Source: UBA8401 sp041665525 (GTDB taxonomy: Bacteria; Bacteroidota; Ignavibacteria; UBA10030; UBA8401). From it: 64,000 bases of DNA. The stretch is taken from NCBI GenBank assembly GCA_041665525.1, contig JBAYIS010000004.1:62001-126000 (forward strand). The letters run 5' to 3'. Positions within the stretch are counted from its first letter, which is position 1; every line of letters begins with the position of its first letter. Position numbers and translations under genes: made by a program. The notes under the pieces are model-generated. The model searched no databases. It saw only the letters and a program-made list of their open reading frames with translations, and was not told the origin of the DNA. Positions 40,710 to 50,296 of this stretch are shown here, piece after piece.

Positions 40710-41621
40710 TTAATCGATAGAAAAATAGTCTTTTCCTTGATACGAGCCTTTTTGCTCCTTTGCAATCTGCATCAGGATGTCGTTGGCAAGACTGCTGGCG
40801 CCAAAACGGAACCATGTATTACTCATCCAAGCATCGCCAAGAGTTTCGTGGAGCATTACCAGATAATGGACGGCGAGTTTTGCCGTGGAAATGCCTCCGG
40901 CAGGTTTCATCCCGACCATTTTTCCGGTTTTATAATAGTGATCCTTGATCGCTTGCAGCATTACCAGCGTGACCGGCATAGTTGCGGCGGGTTGGATTTT
41001 CCCTGTGGATGTTTTTATGAAGTCGGCGCCGGCATATATGGCAATATCACTGGCGCGGCGGATATTGTCCAACGTTGACAGCTCACCTGTTTCCAGTATC
41101 ACTTTCAACCGTGAAGTACCGCAAGCTTCTTTCACTGCAGAGATCTCATCATACACAAAGCTATAATTCCCTTCCAAAAACTCTCCCCGGGAAATGACCA
41201 TATCGATTTCATCGGCTCCTTCTTCCACGGCAAAACGAACATCGCTAAGTTTCACTTCCCTGGTTGTATTGCCGCTAGGAAATGCCGTTGCAACTGATGC
41301 GACATGTATCCCGGTGCCGGCTAAAGATTGCTTCGCTGTACGGACATGGTTAGGGTAGACACAAACTGCAGCTACATTGGGGAGATTGGGCAGTTGATCG
41401 CACAAGTGGGAAGCTTTGTAGCACATTTGTTTCACTTTCCCCGCGGTATCTTTCCCCTCCAGTGTGGTCAGATCGATCATGCTTAGAGCGAGTTTCAGCG
41501 CCTGCATTTTTGAAGACTTCTTAATGCTGCGGGTGGTAAACCGTGCCACTCGCTCTTCAATACCGACCTGATCAATGACAGGACTCATGCGAAAATTCGG
41601 TAATTCAATTGTTTTCATCAT
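40710..41621 (-). CDS. deoC: Deoxyribose-phosphate aldolase
   Basis: 303 aa class I aldolase cleaving 2-deoxyribose 5-phosphate to acetaldehyde and glyceraldehyde 3-phosphate. Signature parts are VCVYPNHVRTAKQSL, VATAFPSGNTTREVKLSDVRFAVEEGADEIDMVI, LKVILETGEL, the Schiff-base Lys in GADFIKTSTGK and the second Lys in MVGMKPAGGIS. It is longer than the 220-260 aa E. coli and Bacillus types by an N-terminal extension, as seen in the eukaryote-like branch. The start overlaps the stop of the M14 peptidase gene (ATGA), and the ALDH gene follows after 49 bp. Confidence 0.94.
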   Translation of the reverse strand: MMKTIELPNFRMSPVIDQVGIEERVARFTTRSIKKSSKMQALKLALSMIDLTTLEGKDTAGKVKQMCYKASHLCDQLPNLPNVAAVCVYPNHVRTAKQSLAGTGIHVASVATAFPSGNTTREVKLSDVRFAVEEGADEIDMVISRGEFLEGNYSFVYDEISAVKEACGTSRLKVILETGELSTLDNIRRASDIAIYAGADFIKTSTGKIQPAATMPVTLVMLQAIKDHYYKTGKMVGMKPAGGISTAKLAVHYLVMLHETLGDAWMSNTWFRFGASSLANDILMQIAKEQKGSYQGKDYFSID

Positions 41622-43975
41622 TTTATGACGGTCATTTTCTTAATATCGGAATGATTCCCAGATGTAAATCTATAAAAATAAACCCCCGATGACAACTGTT
41701 TAGCATCGAATTTTATTGAATACCTGCCGGGTGCCATGTTTTGATCTAAAATTGTCGAAAGTTCCTGCCCAAGTAAATTATAAACGCGAAGTGCAGTTCG
41801 ACCCTGGTGGGCAACGGAAAATTCTATCATTGTTTCAGGATTGAAAGGATTCGGGAAATTTTGCGCCAAAAAATAAGAATAGGGAACGGAAGTTTTCGGA
41901 ACATCATTCGTAATGGACGAATATGCCATAACTCTGATATCATCCAGATACCAACCGTCCGATTCGCGCCAGCCGTCGGAAGACAAACGAAACCGGAGAA
42001 TGATCTCATTTCCAACAAAAGGAGTGAGATCTGCGGACTGCTCCACCCAGCTCAATCCCGGTGTGTAGGCATCATATCCAAATACATTCACCGGTTGCTT
42101 GCTCGGACTGCCATCAGAAGTTCTTCCCGAACCATTGCGTGACAGTTTCGTTTTCAGTGAGGTCCAACTTGTTCCTCCGTTCGTTGATACTTCAATGACT
42201 GCGAAATCCCAGGTGGACTCAATTTTCCATTGTGTTCGGAATTTCAATTCTGCAAACTGATACTCCAGAAGCGAAAGTGGAGAGAGTAACGTCAGCGAAC
42301 GATCCGCAAAGGGTTCGTAATTGCCGGCGGGACTATCGGTGAAGCAGGAGTTTCCGGTGAGCAGATCGTTTGTTACGTTCCATCGTGAATCAGTCGACCA
42401 TAACGAAGTAGATTGAGCGCTGTCGTACAGCAACACTTTAGGTTCACCAGATATGAATGTGATGCTGTCATTCATCATTCCACCTGATGCTATGGTGAAT
42501 GTTATTTTCGAAGCAATGCTAGTCGGTCCATCAACACTCAAAGCGTTATACGAGAATTGCAGTTCCTTTTCTCCCATAGACGGTATAATTCCTGTTTGGA
42601 TAAAGGGAGTCACAATTCCGGTATTTGCTGTCAACTGGATTTTCGTGTCCTGCAATTCCTCCAGACCGTTGTTCACAATCCGCACAGTAATGGTGTTAAT
42701 GTTTACGGAAAATGACCTGATGGAAGGATAAGCGCCGGCATAATGAGCAAGTAAATTATTTTGGAGAACATTTTCCTGGGCTAAGGGGTAAATAAGTGAT
42801 GTAGCCGGCCAGAAAAAACCGGTCGTTCCGACTTCTGGAGTGAGTGAATACGTTCGGGATTTTGCCGAATCGCTGTACATAAAATCGTCGGAATTTCCCC
42901 GGGTGGAATAACCGACAGTTTGCTGATCCGTACCGATTGAATACCTGTTTATCATCGACATGTGATACGTCCATGTCCGAAACAACAGCGAATCACTGCT
43001 TTCAGAAGAACTGTATCCCCACGGATAGATCAAATAGTTACCGTACGAATGGTAATTGAAACACGCCTTAATGGTGTGTGTTGTGAGGAATTGTTGGAGA
43101 GTGTATATCTCCGGTTCAGAAAAAGGGTGAGTTCCGCGGTAATCCTGCGCTGAGGTAATCGTTGAGGACCCGTCGTTCGGTGCATCCCACATGAAGAACG
43201 GGCCGTAATTGCGGTTGAGATCGACGCCATATGTATCGTCGCTGTTCTTCCGCCGGTTCTTCCTCCACATTCCTCCGCCGTTGGGATTCGTCGATTGGTT
43301 ATGCACATATCCGTCCGGATTGACCACGGGAATGAACCATAACTGGCGGTGTTGTATAAGATAGGCTGCTTCCGGATCGGATTGATAATTCTCCAAAAGC
43401 CACCACATGTAATAGATGAGCGTCATCATTCCCTGCGGCTCGCGGGCGTGATGAAGCGCTGTATAGAGCACTTCAGGCTCGTTTGTTTCATTAATGTCCG
43501 GATTGTCCGAAATTTTTACAGCATAAATTGTTCTTCCCTCGATAGAAGTGCCGACGAAATCCTTTACAGTGATCAAATCGGGATAGAGAAGCTGCATGGA
43601 ATCGAGTTGCTGAATAACCTCCTGATATGTTAAAAATCCTCCCATTGCACCGTACCGGAAGTTTTTCGGAACATTGTTAGCAAATACTTGCTGTTTCGAA
43701 ATATCCTGTGACTGTTGTTTCTGATAATATAGATCCCAATCCGCAATTTGTACTCGATAAGGAATCCCTGAGGTTTGTAACAGATGTAATTCTGATTCAT
43801 TGAGGAAAACAGAAATTGAGCTTCCGATCTTGCCGGTAAAATGGTCCACGGCTATTCCCAGAGAAGAGAGTTGTCGGTATTCACCAATAGTCTGCACCGG
43901 AATTTCTACTTGGCTGTAACGTTCCTGCGAAAAGAGCAGTGAGATGCAAAAGAGAAAAATGGAGAGGAATTTCAT
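41618..43975 (-). CDS. Secreted M14 zinc carboxypeptidase with T9SS tail
   Basis: 785 aa with signal MKFLSIFLFCISLLFSQ. A propeptide-like stretch is followed by the M14 catalytic domain (about 115-420). Zinc ligands are in LHHAREPQG (His, Glu) and FNYHSYG (His), the substrate-binding segment is GVDLNRNYG, and the catalytic Glu is in TPEVGT. Downstream are beta-sandwich modules (about 440-690), one MAM/jelly-roll-like (LSLLEYQFAELKFRTQWKIES, GWYLDDIRVMAY). The end is a type IX sorting domain (NFPNPFNPETMIEF to KKMTVIK). It should be exported by T9SS and degrade peptides outside the cell. It starts in the stop of the LVIVD gene (ATGA). Confidence 0.93.
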   Translation of the reverse strand: MKFLSIFLFCISLLFSQERYSQVEIPVQTIGEYRQLSSLGIAVDHFTGKIGSSISVFLNESELHLLQTSGIPYRVQIADWDLYYQKQQSQDISKQQVFANNVPKNFRYGAMGGFLTYQEVIQQLDSMQLLYPDLITVKDFVGTSIEGRTIYAVKISDNPDINETNEPEVLYTALHHAREPQGMMTLIYYMWWLLENYQSDPEAAYLIQHRQLWFIPVVNPDGYVHNQSTNPNGGGMWRKNRRKNSDDTYGVDLNRNYGPFFMWDAPNDGSSTITSAQDYRGTHPFSEPEIYTLQQFLTTHTIKACFNYHSYGNYLIYPWGYSSSESSDSLLFRTWTYHMSMINRYSIGTDQQTVGYSTRGNSDDFMYSDSAKSRTYSLTPEVGTTGFFWPATSLIYPLAQENVLQNNLLAHYAGAYPSIRSFSVNINTITVRIVNNGLEELQDTKIQLTANTGIVTPFIQTGIIPSMGEKELQFSYNALSVDGPTSIASKITFTIASGGMMNDSITFISGEPKVLLYDSAQSTSLWSTDSRWNVTNDLLTGNSCFTDSPAGNYEPFADRSLTLLSPLSLLEYQFAELKFRTQWKIESTWDFAVIEVSTNGGTSWTSLKTKLSRNGSGRTSDGSPSKQPVNVFGYDAYTPGLSWVEQSADLTPFVGNEIILRFRLSSDGWRESDGWYLDDIRVMAYSSITNDVPKTSVPYSYFLAQNFPNPFNPETMIEFSVAHQGRTALRVYNLLGQELSTILDQNMAPGRYSIKFDAKQLSSGVYFYRFTSGNHSDIKKMTVIK

Positions 43976-45660
43976 CGTGTCAGCACCATTCTTTTTGACG
44001 AAGTCGCATTGCCCGACTGCAGTGAATAAAAATAGAGGCCGGAAGGAATCATTGAGGCATCGAACTCGACAGTGTAAACACCAGCTTCCAGTTCCTGGTT
44101 GACCAGAACAGCGATTTTTTGGCCGAGAGAATTAAATACTTTCAGTGAAGTAAATTCGCGCGACTGTAGTTTAAATGATATCTTCGTGGATGGATTAAAG
44201 GGATTAGGATAATTTTGGAATAATTCAAAACGATCCGGCGTTCTACTGTCGCGATCTCGCGCCATCGACGTAACACCCTGTGTGAGTTCTATATTGAACG
44301 ATTCGAGCAATCCGGGAAGAGTGTTCACCGTTTCCAATCTGGTAATATATCCAGGTTTGGAAAAAGAAATAGTGTGCGTACCTTCAGCTGAACCGTACAA
44401 ATACTTTCCGGCAGAGTCGGTCATGATCGATCTTCCCATTTCTGTTACAGTAACCTTTACATCCGCTAGGGGGGCGTTAGTTCCCGCATCGCGCACCACT
44501 CCGTTCACCCGTCCTCCTTTTTTTTCATCGACGGTAAAGATGTATAATCCTGTATTCATATCCGAGACAGCAATTTTTCCTGATGCGAAATAAGGATACA
44601 CGCCCCAGCTGCCGGCGAATAATGGTGCGCTCGGATTGGAATATGTTTTATAAAACGCCACTTCGATGGGAGTATAAGGATCTGATATGTCCAGCACACG
44701 GAATCCTTCCGTATAATAAGCGATATACAGGTAGTTTCCTTTCACGAACGAATTATGAATGCTGGTGTTTGGATTGGACATCCAGGAAGAAATCTCTATC
44801 GGATTTTTCTTGTCGGAAATATCGTAAATATGGAGTTTGCCGTTTGACGCCTCGCTGGAGACATACATGTACCTGCTGTCATCACTCAGCCATACCTGGT
44901 GAGACCAAAATTCCGGGATCGTTGGTGTGACGCTGACCATGACACCGGCACTTTTTTCAGTAAAATGACCTTTCATCGTGAAATCAACAATGTCCACACT
45001 CCCGTCGAAAATTGCAGCTGCATACAGCGTATCATTTCTAATGAACGCATCATGCACATAGGGAGTGCTTCCTTTTCCGTATGACCCCACCTGTTTCGGA
45101 TTCAGCGGATCCTCAATATCCATAATGCGTGTTCCGCCGAAATCGCCCCCATTCACATAAAGATAGTTCTTTTCAATGCTCACCGTATGTGCCCGGTAAT
45201 AGAGCTTCGTTGTCAATGGTGAAATATCGACGGTATCGATCCACACAAATGATTTTTTGAACGACGCAGAGTCTGGAAGTGTACTGAGATCAACGATTTG
45301 GATACCGGCTCTCTTTGCAAGATCACTCCCTTCGGAACCAATGAATAGATAATTACCGTATGTACGAAATTCATGGTACTTATAGTATGAATATGGGCCG
45401 GGGAGAAATGCTGATTCTTTTAAGTCGGAAGCGGTGATGTCGACAATGGACGATCCTAATGTCGTGCCGATAATCGCGTATTCTTTTCCGGAAGGAGAAG
45501 TCCATCCCCAGATCTCCGAATAGTCATTCCTGCTGTTCGGATCGATTGCTTTGCCGGTATTCTCATATTTGTTCATCTGTCCGAAGAGCGAAACATGATA
45601 ACTCGTTTGTCCTTGAAGGGAGAGTGTGCACAAACTAACCAGCAAGAGTATTCTCTTCAT
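43972..45660 (-). CDS. Secreted LVIVD-repeat (choice-of-anchor B) protein with T9SS tail
   Basis: 562 aa with signal MKRILLLVSLCTLSLQG. Residues about 40-380 are LVIVD-type propeller blades, each with the pattern GNYLYIxxxxxGxRVLDISDPxxPxEV (for example FVKGNYLYIAYYTEGFRVLDISD, NYLYVNGGDFGGTRIMDIEDP). A carboxypeptidase-regulatory-like module (VNGVVRDAGTNAPLADVKVTVTE) and a T9SS tail (NYPNPFNPSTKISF to KRMVLTR) follow. Such proteins are surface-exposed, and the ligand is unknown. The ATG lies 22 nt after the pabBC terminator, so it has little room for its own promoter. Confidence 0.9.
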   Translation of the reverse strand: MKRILLLVSLCTLSLQGQTSYHVSLFGQMNKYENTGKAIDPNSRNDYSEIWGWTSPSGKEYAIIGTTLGSSIVDITASDLKESAFLPGPYSYYKYHEFRTYGNYLFIGSEGSDLAKRAGIQIVDLSTLPDSASFKKSFVWIDTVDISPLTTKLYYRAHTVSIEKNYLYVNGGDFGGTRIMDIEDPLNPKQVGSYGKGSTPYVHDAFIRNDTLYAAAIFDGSVDIVDFTMKGHFTEKSAGVMVSVTPTIPEFWSHQVWLSDDSRYMYVSSEASNGKLHIYDISDKKNPIEISSWMSNPNTSIHNSFVKGNYLYIAYYTEGFRVLDISDPYTPIEVAFYKTYSNPSAPLFAGSWGVYPYFASGKIAVSDMNTGLYIFTVDEKKGGRVNGVVRDAGTNAPLADVKVTVTEMGRSIMTDSAGKYLYGSAEGTHTISFSKPGYITRLETVNTLPGLLESFNIELTQGVTSMARDRDSRTPDRFELFQNYPNPFNPSTKISFKLQSREFTSLKVFNSLGQKIAVLVNQELEAGVYTVEFDASMIPSGLYFYSLQSGNATSSKRMVLTR

Positions 45661-45682
45661 TTCATCCAGGGGAATGGGTAGA

Positions 45683-45715
45683 GAAAAAATATCCGAAGTG
45701 TTTTTTCACTTCGGA
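45683..45715 (-). terminator. Intrinsic terminator after pabBC
   Basis: On the minus strand TCCGAAGTG (45715-45707) pairs with CACTTCGGA (45700-45692) around a 6-A loop, followed by TATTTTTTC. The stem of nine perfect pairs and the T-run are typical. The LVIVD gene begins only 22 nt downstream on the same strand. Confidence 0.85.
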
Positions 45716-45747
45716 CGAGGGATTGGTAAAAAGTAACAAAAAAAAGA

Positions 45748-47577
45748 CTATTCGGAAAGCGTTACTTTAAACCAACCACGGATTGAATTGCAGAGATAGA
45801 GGGCATCGGAATTGCGTAAATCTTCTAATTTGATCACTTTTTCGGATGCATGGGGATTTGTTCGAAGTACTTCGTTTCGAAAAATTCCCGAAAGTACGCC
45901 GCAGTGGATCGGCGGGGTAAAAAGGTGACCGTTTTTTTCCACGAAGAGATTTGTCACCGTTCCTTCCGTTACATCACCATTCTCATTTAAAAATATGTAA
46001 TCGGCAATCTTGTCATCGTCTGCTTTTTTCCAATATCTATTGTAAATTTCACGCCTTGTTGTCTTATGGAACAAGAAGATATCGGCAGAGTTAGTCCGTT
46101 CGGGTGCGACAGTAATAACTGTCCTGTGGATTTCCGTATATTCTCGTGCTTCGACTGTGGGTACTCCGGATTTTGATAGCAGCAGTCGCACTCTATATCG
46201 CTTGTCCGAATGGAAAACGCGTGCAGAAAGCAACAGTGCATCGATGATCTTTTCTCTATTGAACGGGAATGAAAAATAGTCGGCGGAATCTTCCAACCGG
46301 CGCACATGCTGGTCAAAAAAGGTAAATGTTTTTTCCCAAAGGAGAGTTTCGATCAATTGGAAGTCCGGCCGGTCTTGCAGCAGAAAAGAGGCTTTCAGTG
46401 CACACTCATTAAATTCACTTTCAGGCTTGGAGTCGTACACGATACCGCTTCCAACCCCCATGATCCCTGAACTGCCGTGCACTTCCACTGTGCGGATGGC
46501 GACATTGAATACTGCTTCGTCGTTCGGAGAGATGAAACCGATCGCTCCGCAATAGATGCCGCGAGAATTTTTTTCCAATTCATTGATAATCTGCATCGTG
46601 CGGATTTTCGGTGCACCGGTGACAGAACCGCAAGGATGGAGCGAGCGGAAAATATCATAATACCCGGATTCTTTTTTTAGCATCCCGTGAATGGTGGAGG
46701 TCATCTGCAGCACTGATTCATATCGTTCGATGGAATACATTTCACTGACGTTTACCGATCCGTTCTCACAGATCCTTCCGATGTCGTTTCTTAAAAGGTC
46801 GACGATCATCAGGTTCTCACTCCGGTTCTTCTCGTCATTCCGCAACCATTCGGAAAGCCGTGTATCTTCTTCTGTGGTGCGGCCCCGTTTGCACGTCCCT
46901 TTCATCGGTTTAGCTGTTATGGTATTTCCGATACGCCGGAAAAAGAGTTCGGGAGAAAAGGACAATATCTGTGCTGGACCAAGATTGAGATATGCGCCGA
47001 ACGGAACATGTTGTTTCTGCCGCAATTCGAAAAAGAAATCACGGGTATCACCCGTAATGTCGAATTCAAAACTTCCAGTGAAATTAACCTGATATGTATC
47101 CCCGTTCACAATGTATTTTTTCAGCTGCTTAATTTTCTGGATATAGTCGGGTTTATCGAGTGAGAATTCCGGATGGAGGATTGCTGACTTCATCGACGGT
47201 TCTATTGAATTGAGCAACTCAGACTCTAGTTCAATCGGTGCTTCATACACTCCAAGCCAGATAAGTGGCAGTGCTGTTGTTTTATCGAACACATCAAGGA
47301 TCCTGTCGAAATGATATCCGCATTCATAACTGAAGTATCCTGCGATCCATTTTTTCTGAATCAGCCGCTCTTCAACAGCGCGGAAAAGGGAGGGGATTTC
47401 TTCAAATGTGTTCGCAGTGAGAATCTCATCGGGAGAATGGAAGAGAAAGTTCTTCTTATTTGTATTGTCGCGCAGCGAAGAATCCAGAAGAATGGTGTGT
47501 TCTTGCTGAAGAAGTGAAAATAAAAAAGCACGGTCGATAATCTGACCGTGCTTTGGCATGTTGAATTGGCTATCCAA
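45748..47577 (-). CDS. pabBC: Aminodeoxychorismate synthase/lyase fusion (PabB-PabC)
   Basis: 609 aa for 4-aminobenzoate, hence folate, synthesis. Residues about 1-390 are the chorismate-binding PabB part: FSPELFFRRIGNTITAKPMKGTCKRGRT, NLMIVDLLRNDIGRICENGSV, HPCGSVTGAPKIRTMQIINELE, GIMGVGSGIVYDSKPESEF. Residues about 410-609 are a class IV PLP aminotransferase fold (IETLLWEKTFTFFDQHVRRL, FHKTTRREIYN with the PLP Lys, IADYIFLNENGDVTEGTVTNLF, GVLSGIFRNEVL). The start is TTG 47577 (GGAG 7 nt upstream, 8-bp overlap with valS) or ATG 47559. In both cases codons 8-20 lie inside the valS terminator hairpin. No PabA glutaminase is nearby. Confidence 0.92.
   Translation of the reverse strand: MDSQFNMPKHGQIIDRAFLFSLLQQEHTILLDSSLRDNTNKKNFLFHSPDEILTANTFEEIPSLFRAVEERLIQKKWIAGYFSYECGYHFDRILDVFDKTTALPLIWLGVYEAPIELESELLNSIEPSMKSAILHPEFSLDKPDYIQKIKQLKKYIVNGDTYQVNFTGSFEFDITGDTRDFFFELRQKQHVPFGAYLNLGPAQILSFSPELFFRRIGNTITAKPMKGTCKRGRTTEEDTRLSEWLRNDEKNRSENLMIVDLLRNDIGRICENGSVNVSEMYSIERYESVLQMTSTIHGMLKKESGYYDIFRSLHPCGSVTGAPKIRTMQIINELEKNSRGIYCGAIGFISPNDEAVFNVAIRTVEVHGSSGIMGVGSGIVYDSKPESEFNECALKASFLLQDRPDFQLIETLLWEKTFTFFDQHVRRLEDSADYFSFPFNREKIIDALLLSARVFHSDKRYRVRLLLSKSGVPTVEAREYTEIHRTVITVAPERTNSADIFLFHKTTRREIYNRYWKKADDDKIADYIFLNENGDVTEGTVTNLFVEKNGHLFTPPIHCGVLSGIFRNEVLRTNPHASEKVIKLEDLRNSDALYLCNSIRGWFKVTLSE
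47512..47554 (-). terminator. Intrinsic terminator-like hairpin of valS, inside the pabBC coding start
   Basis: On the minus strand AAGCACGGTC (47553-47544) and GACCGTGCTT (47535-47526) pair perfectly with an 8-nt loop, and six T followed by ATTTTC come next. It lies 16 nt after the valS stop, within codons 9-18 of pabBC. A ribosome translating these codons would keep the hairpin from forming, so it may act as a translation-sensitive attenuator. Confidence 0.85.
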
Positions 47578-50260
47578 CCAATTGCTCCAGGTTCGTCTTT
47601 AATTTCTGGATGGTCTGTTCGAAGTTCTGTTGTTTATTCTTCTCTTTTTCGATGATCTCGGCAGCGGCTTTGTTGACGAAGCTGTCGTTATTCAGTTTGG
47701 CCATCACTCCGCGCAATTGGCCTTCCAGCCGGTCAATCTCTTTTTGCAAACGGTCCCGCTCTATTCCGGTATCAATCAAACCTTTTAGCGGGATAAAAAT
47801 TTCCTGTCCGTTCACAACGGAACTTGCCGCATATCCTGGTTTTGGAACGGCAATGCCGATCGTCATAATGTCCAAGCGAAGCAGTTTTTGCAGTGCCGAC
47901 TTGTTGTTTTCCAGGATCGCTTGTTTTTCAAACTCGTTGCAGCTGGCGACGAAATCGATCGCTTTAGACATCGGAATGTTCATCTCACTTCGGATCTGAC
48001 GGACGGCGGTGATGACATTCTGCAGGAATTCCATCTGTTTTTCAATATCCGGATTAATCCGTGATTCCGTCTGTGCCGTCTGTGGCATTGTGCATCGCAT
48101 GATTGTTTCATTGTTCTTTCGATCGGAGAGATGTTGAAAAATCTCTTCGGTGACGAACGGCATGAACGGATGCAGAAGTTTTAAGGTTTCTTCGTAGATC
48201 GTCAATGCGCGGGTAATGATCGCCCGTTTTAGATGGACATCGCTGGTTTCCTGCATCCGGTTCTTCACGAACTCCACATACCAATCGCAGAAATCCTTCC
48301 AGAGAAACTCATACAACAATTTCACTGCATCATTCACGCGGAAGTTATCCATCGCTGCGGTGACTTCTTTTACAGTAGAACTGAATCTCGAAATAATCCA
48401 TTGATCCGTAAGATCTTCGGAATTATTTGGATTGATAATCGTCAATTGTTCATTGTCAACCGTCAAGAAATCTCTGTGCATCATCAAAAACCGTCCGGCA
48501 TTCCAGATCTTGTTTGCAAAGTTCCGGCCAATCTCACACTTGTCGTTATCATAAAGCACATCCTGACCGACAGGTGCGATAAATAACACAGTGAATCGTA
48601 ATGCATCCGCGCCGTACGTGGCGATAACATCCAACGGATCGGGAGAGTTGCCGAGCGATTTGCTCATTTTCCGACCCGATGCATCGCGGATAAGGCTGGT
48701 GAAATAGACATGCCGGAACGGTACTTCTCCTTTGAATTCTAACCCGGCCATTATCATCCGTGCTACCCAAAAGAAGATGATATCCGGCGCGGTGACCAGT
48801 ACATCTGTCGGGTAGAAATATTTTAGGTCGTCGGTCTCTTTCGGCCAATCATGGACGGAAAACGGCCAAAGCCACGAAGAGAACCATGTATCAAGAACAT
48901 CATCATCCTGTTTCAAATCTTCTTTTTTATATTGCGAACCCTTTGCTTTAAGTTTTTCCCCAGCTTCATGGATGTTTCGTGCCACGATGATGCTGCCGTC
49001 CGGCAGATAATATGCCGGAACGCGATGACCCCACCATAACTGACGCGAAATGCACCAGTCGCGGATGTTCGTCATCCAGTGCTCATATGTTTTTGTGAAT
49101 CGGTCGGGATAGAATTTGATGGTCCCATCCTGCACCGCTTTCAGTGCCGGTTCCGCCAGCGGCTTCATCTTCACAAACCACTGATCGGAAAGATACGGTT
49201 CAATCACTGTATCACAGCGGTAGCAATGGCCCACATTATGGACATGATCATCCGTCTTGACAAGCAATTGTAATTTTTCCAGATCACGAAGAAGTTCGCG
49301 CCGGCATTCATACCGGTCCAGTCCCTGATATTTCGGCGGGACAATATTGTTCATCTTCGCCGATGTATCCATCACGATCATCTGGGGAAGATTCAACCGG
49401 ATTCCGGTTTGATAATCGTTTGGATCATGGGCGGGAGTCACTTTCACTGCACCGGTTCCGAATGTCGGGTCGACAAAGTCATCTGCGACGATGGGAATAA
49501 CGCGGTTCGCTATCGGCACAATCGCATTTTTCCCGATGAGGTCCTTATATCGTTCATCTTTTGGATTGACTGCGACTGCTGTATCGCCTAACAATGTTTC
49601 AGGACGTGTTGTGGCAACGACAATGTATTCTTCCGATTTTTCTATCTGATATTTGATATACCAGAGGTGACCTTTACTTTCCACCGGATTCACTTCATCA
49701 TCGCTTAATGCCGTCTGTTCGCGCGGGCACCAGTTGACAATATATTTTCCCTTGTAGATCAGACCCTTGTCATATAACTGTACAAAGACCTCCTTCACCG
49801 CATTGGAAAGCCCTTCATCCATCGTAAATCGTTCCCGCTCCCAATCGCACGATACGCCGAGTTTGCGGAGCTGCGTGTTGATCGTACCGCCGTAGAGTGT
49901 CCTCCACTCCCACACACGCTCGACGAACTTTTCACGGCCGAGGTCGCGCAGTGTTGTCCCTTCTTTTCGCAGAGCTTTCTCCACAACATTCTGTGTTGCG
50001 ATGCCGGCATGATCCGTGCCGGGGATCCAGCACGCTTCAAATCCCTGCATTCGTTTCCAGCGGGTGAACACATCCTGCAGTGTGTTGTTCAGAATATGTC
50101 CCATATGCAGGATACCGGTGATATTCGGCGGGGGAATGACGATGGTGTGCGGTGTTTTGTCGGGATTGATCGACGCGTGAAAAAATCCGTTCGATTCCCA
50201 CCATTGATACGTTTTATCTTCAACTTCTGCAGGATTGTATTGTTTTGCGAGTTCGGACAT
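47570..50260 (-). CDS. valS: Valyl-tRNA synthetase
   Basis: 896 aa class I synthetase charging tRNA-Val with editing. The HIGH motif is PPNITGILHMGHILNN (near residue 45), the CP1 editing domain holds TTRPETLLGDTAVAVNP, and KMSKS is GRKMSKSLGNSPDPLDV (near 535). The C-terminus has the tRNA-binding coiled coil (GIERDRLQKEIDRLEGQLRGVMAKLNNDSFVNKAA). Near residues 597-613 is an odd insertion-like stretch, LTVDNEQLTIINPNNS, encoded by an imperfect palindrome. It overlaps pabBC by 8 bp and ends with a hairpin inside that gene. Confidence 0.96.
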   Translation of the reverse strand: MSELAKQYNPAEVEDKTYQWWESNGFFHASINPDKTPHTIVIPPPNITGILHMGHILNNTLQDVFTRWKRMQGFEACWIPGTDHAGIATQNVVEKALRKEGTTLRDLGREKFVERVWEWRTLYGGTINTQLRKLGVSCDWERERFTMDEGLSNAVKEVFVQLYDKGLIYKGKYIVNWCPREQTALSDDEVNPVESKGHLWYIKYQIEKSEEYIVVATTRPETLLGDTAVAVNPKDERYKDLIGKNAIVPIANRVIPIVADDFVDPTFGTGAVKVTPAHDPNDYQTGIRLNLPQMIVMDTSAKMNNIVPPKYQGLDRYECRRELLRDLEKLQLLVKTDDHVHNVGHCYRCDTVIEPYLSDQWFVKMKPLAEPALKAVQDGTIKFYPDRFTKTYEHWMTNIRDWCISRQLWWGHRVPAYYLPDGSIIVARNIHEAGEKLKAKGSQYKKEDLKQDDDVLDTWFSSWLWPFSVHDWPKETDDLKYFYPTDVLVTAPDIIFFWVARMIMAGLEFKGEVPFRHVYFTSLIRDASGRKMSKSLGNSPDPLDVIATYGADALRFTVLFIAPVGQDVLYDNDKCEIGRNFANKIWNAGRFLMMHRDFLTVDNEQLTIINPNNSEDLTDQWIISRFSSTVKEVTAAMDNFRVNDAVKLLYEFLWKDFCDWYVEFVKNRMQETSDVHLKRAIITRALTIYEETLKLLHPFMPFVTEEIFQHLSDRKNNETIMRCTMPQTAQTESRINPDIEKQMEFLQNVITAVRQIRSEMNIPMSKAIDFVASCNEFEKQAILENNKSALQKLLRLDIMTIGIAVPKPGYAASSVVNGQEIFIPLKGLIDTGIERDRLQKEIDRLEGQLRGVMAKLNNDSFVNKAAAEIIEKEKNKQQNFEQTIQKLKTNLEQLVG

Positions 50261-50296
50261 TCAATAATTCTTTAATAAAAGAGTGATAGGAAATGA

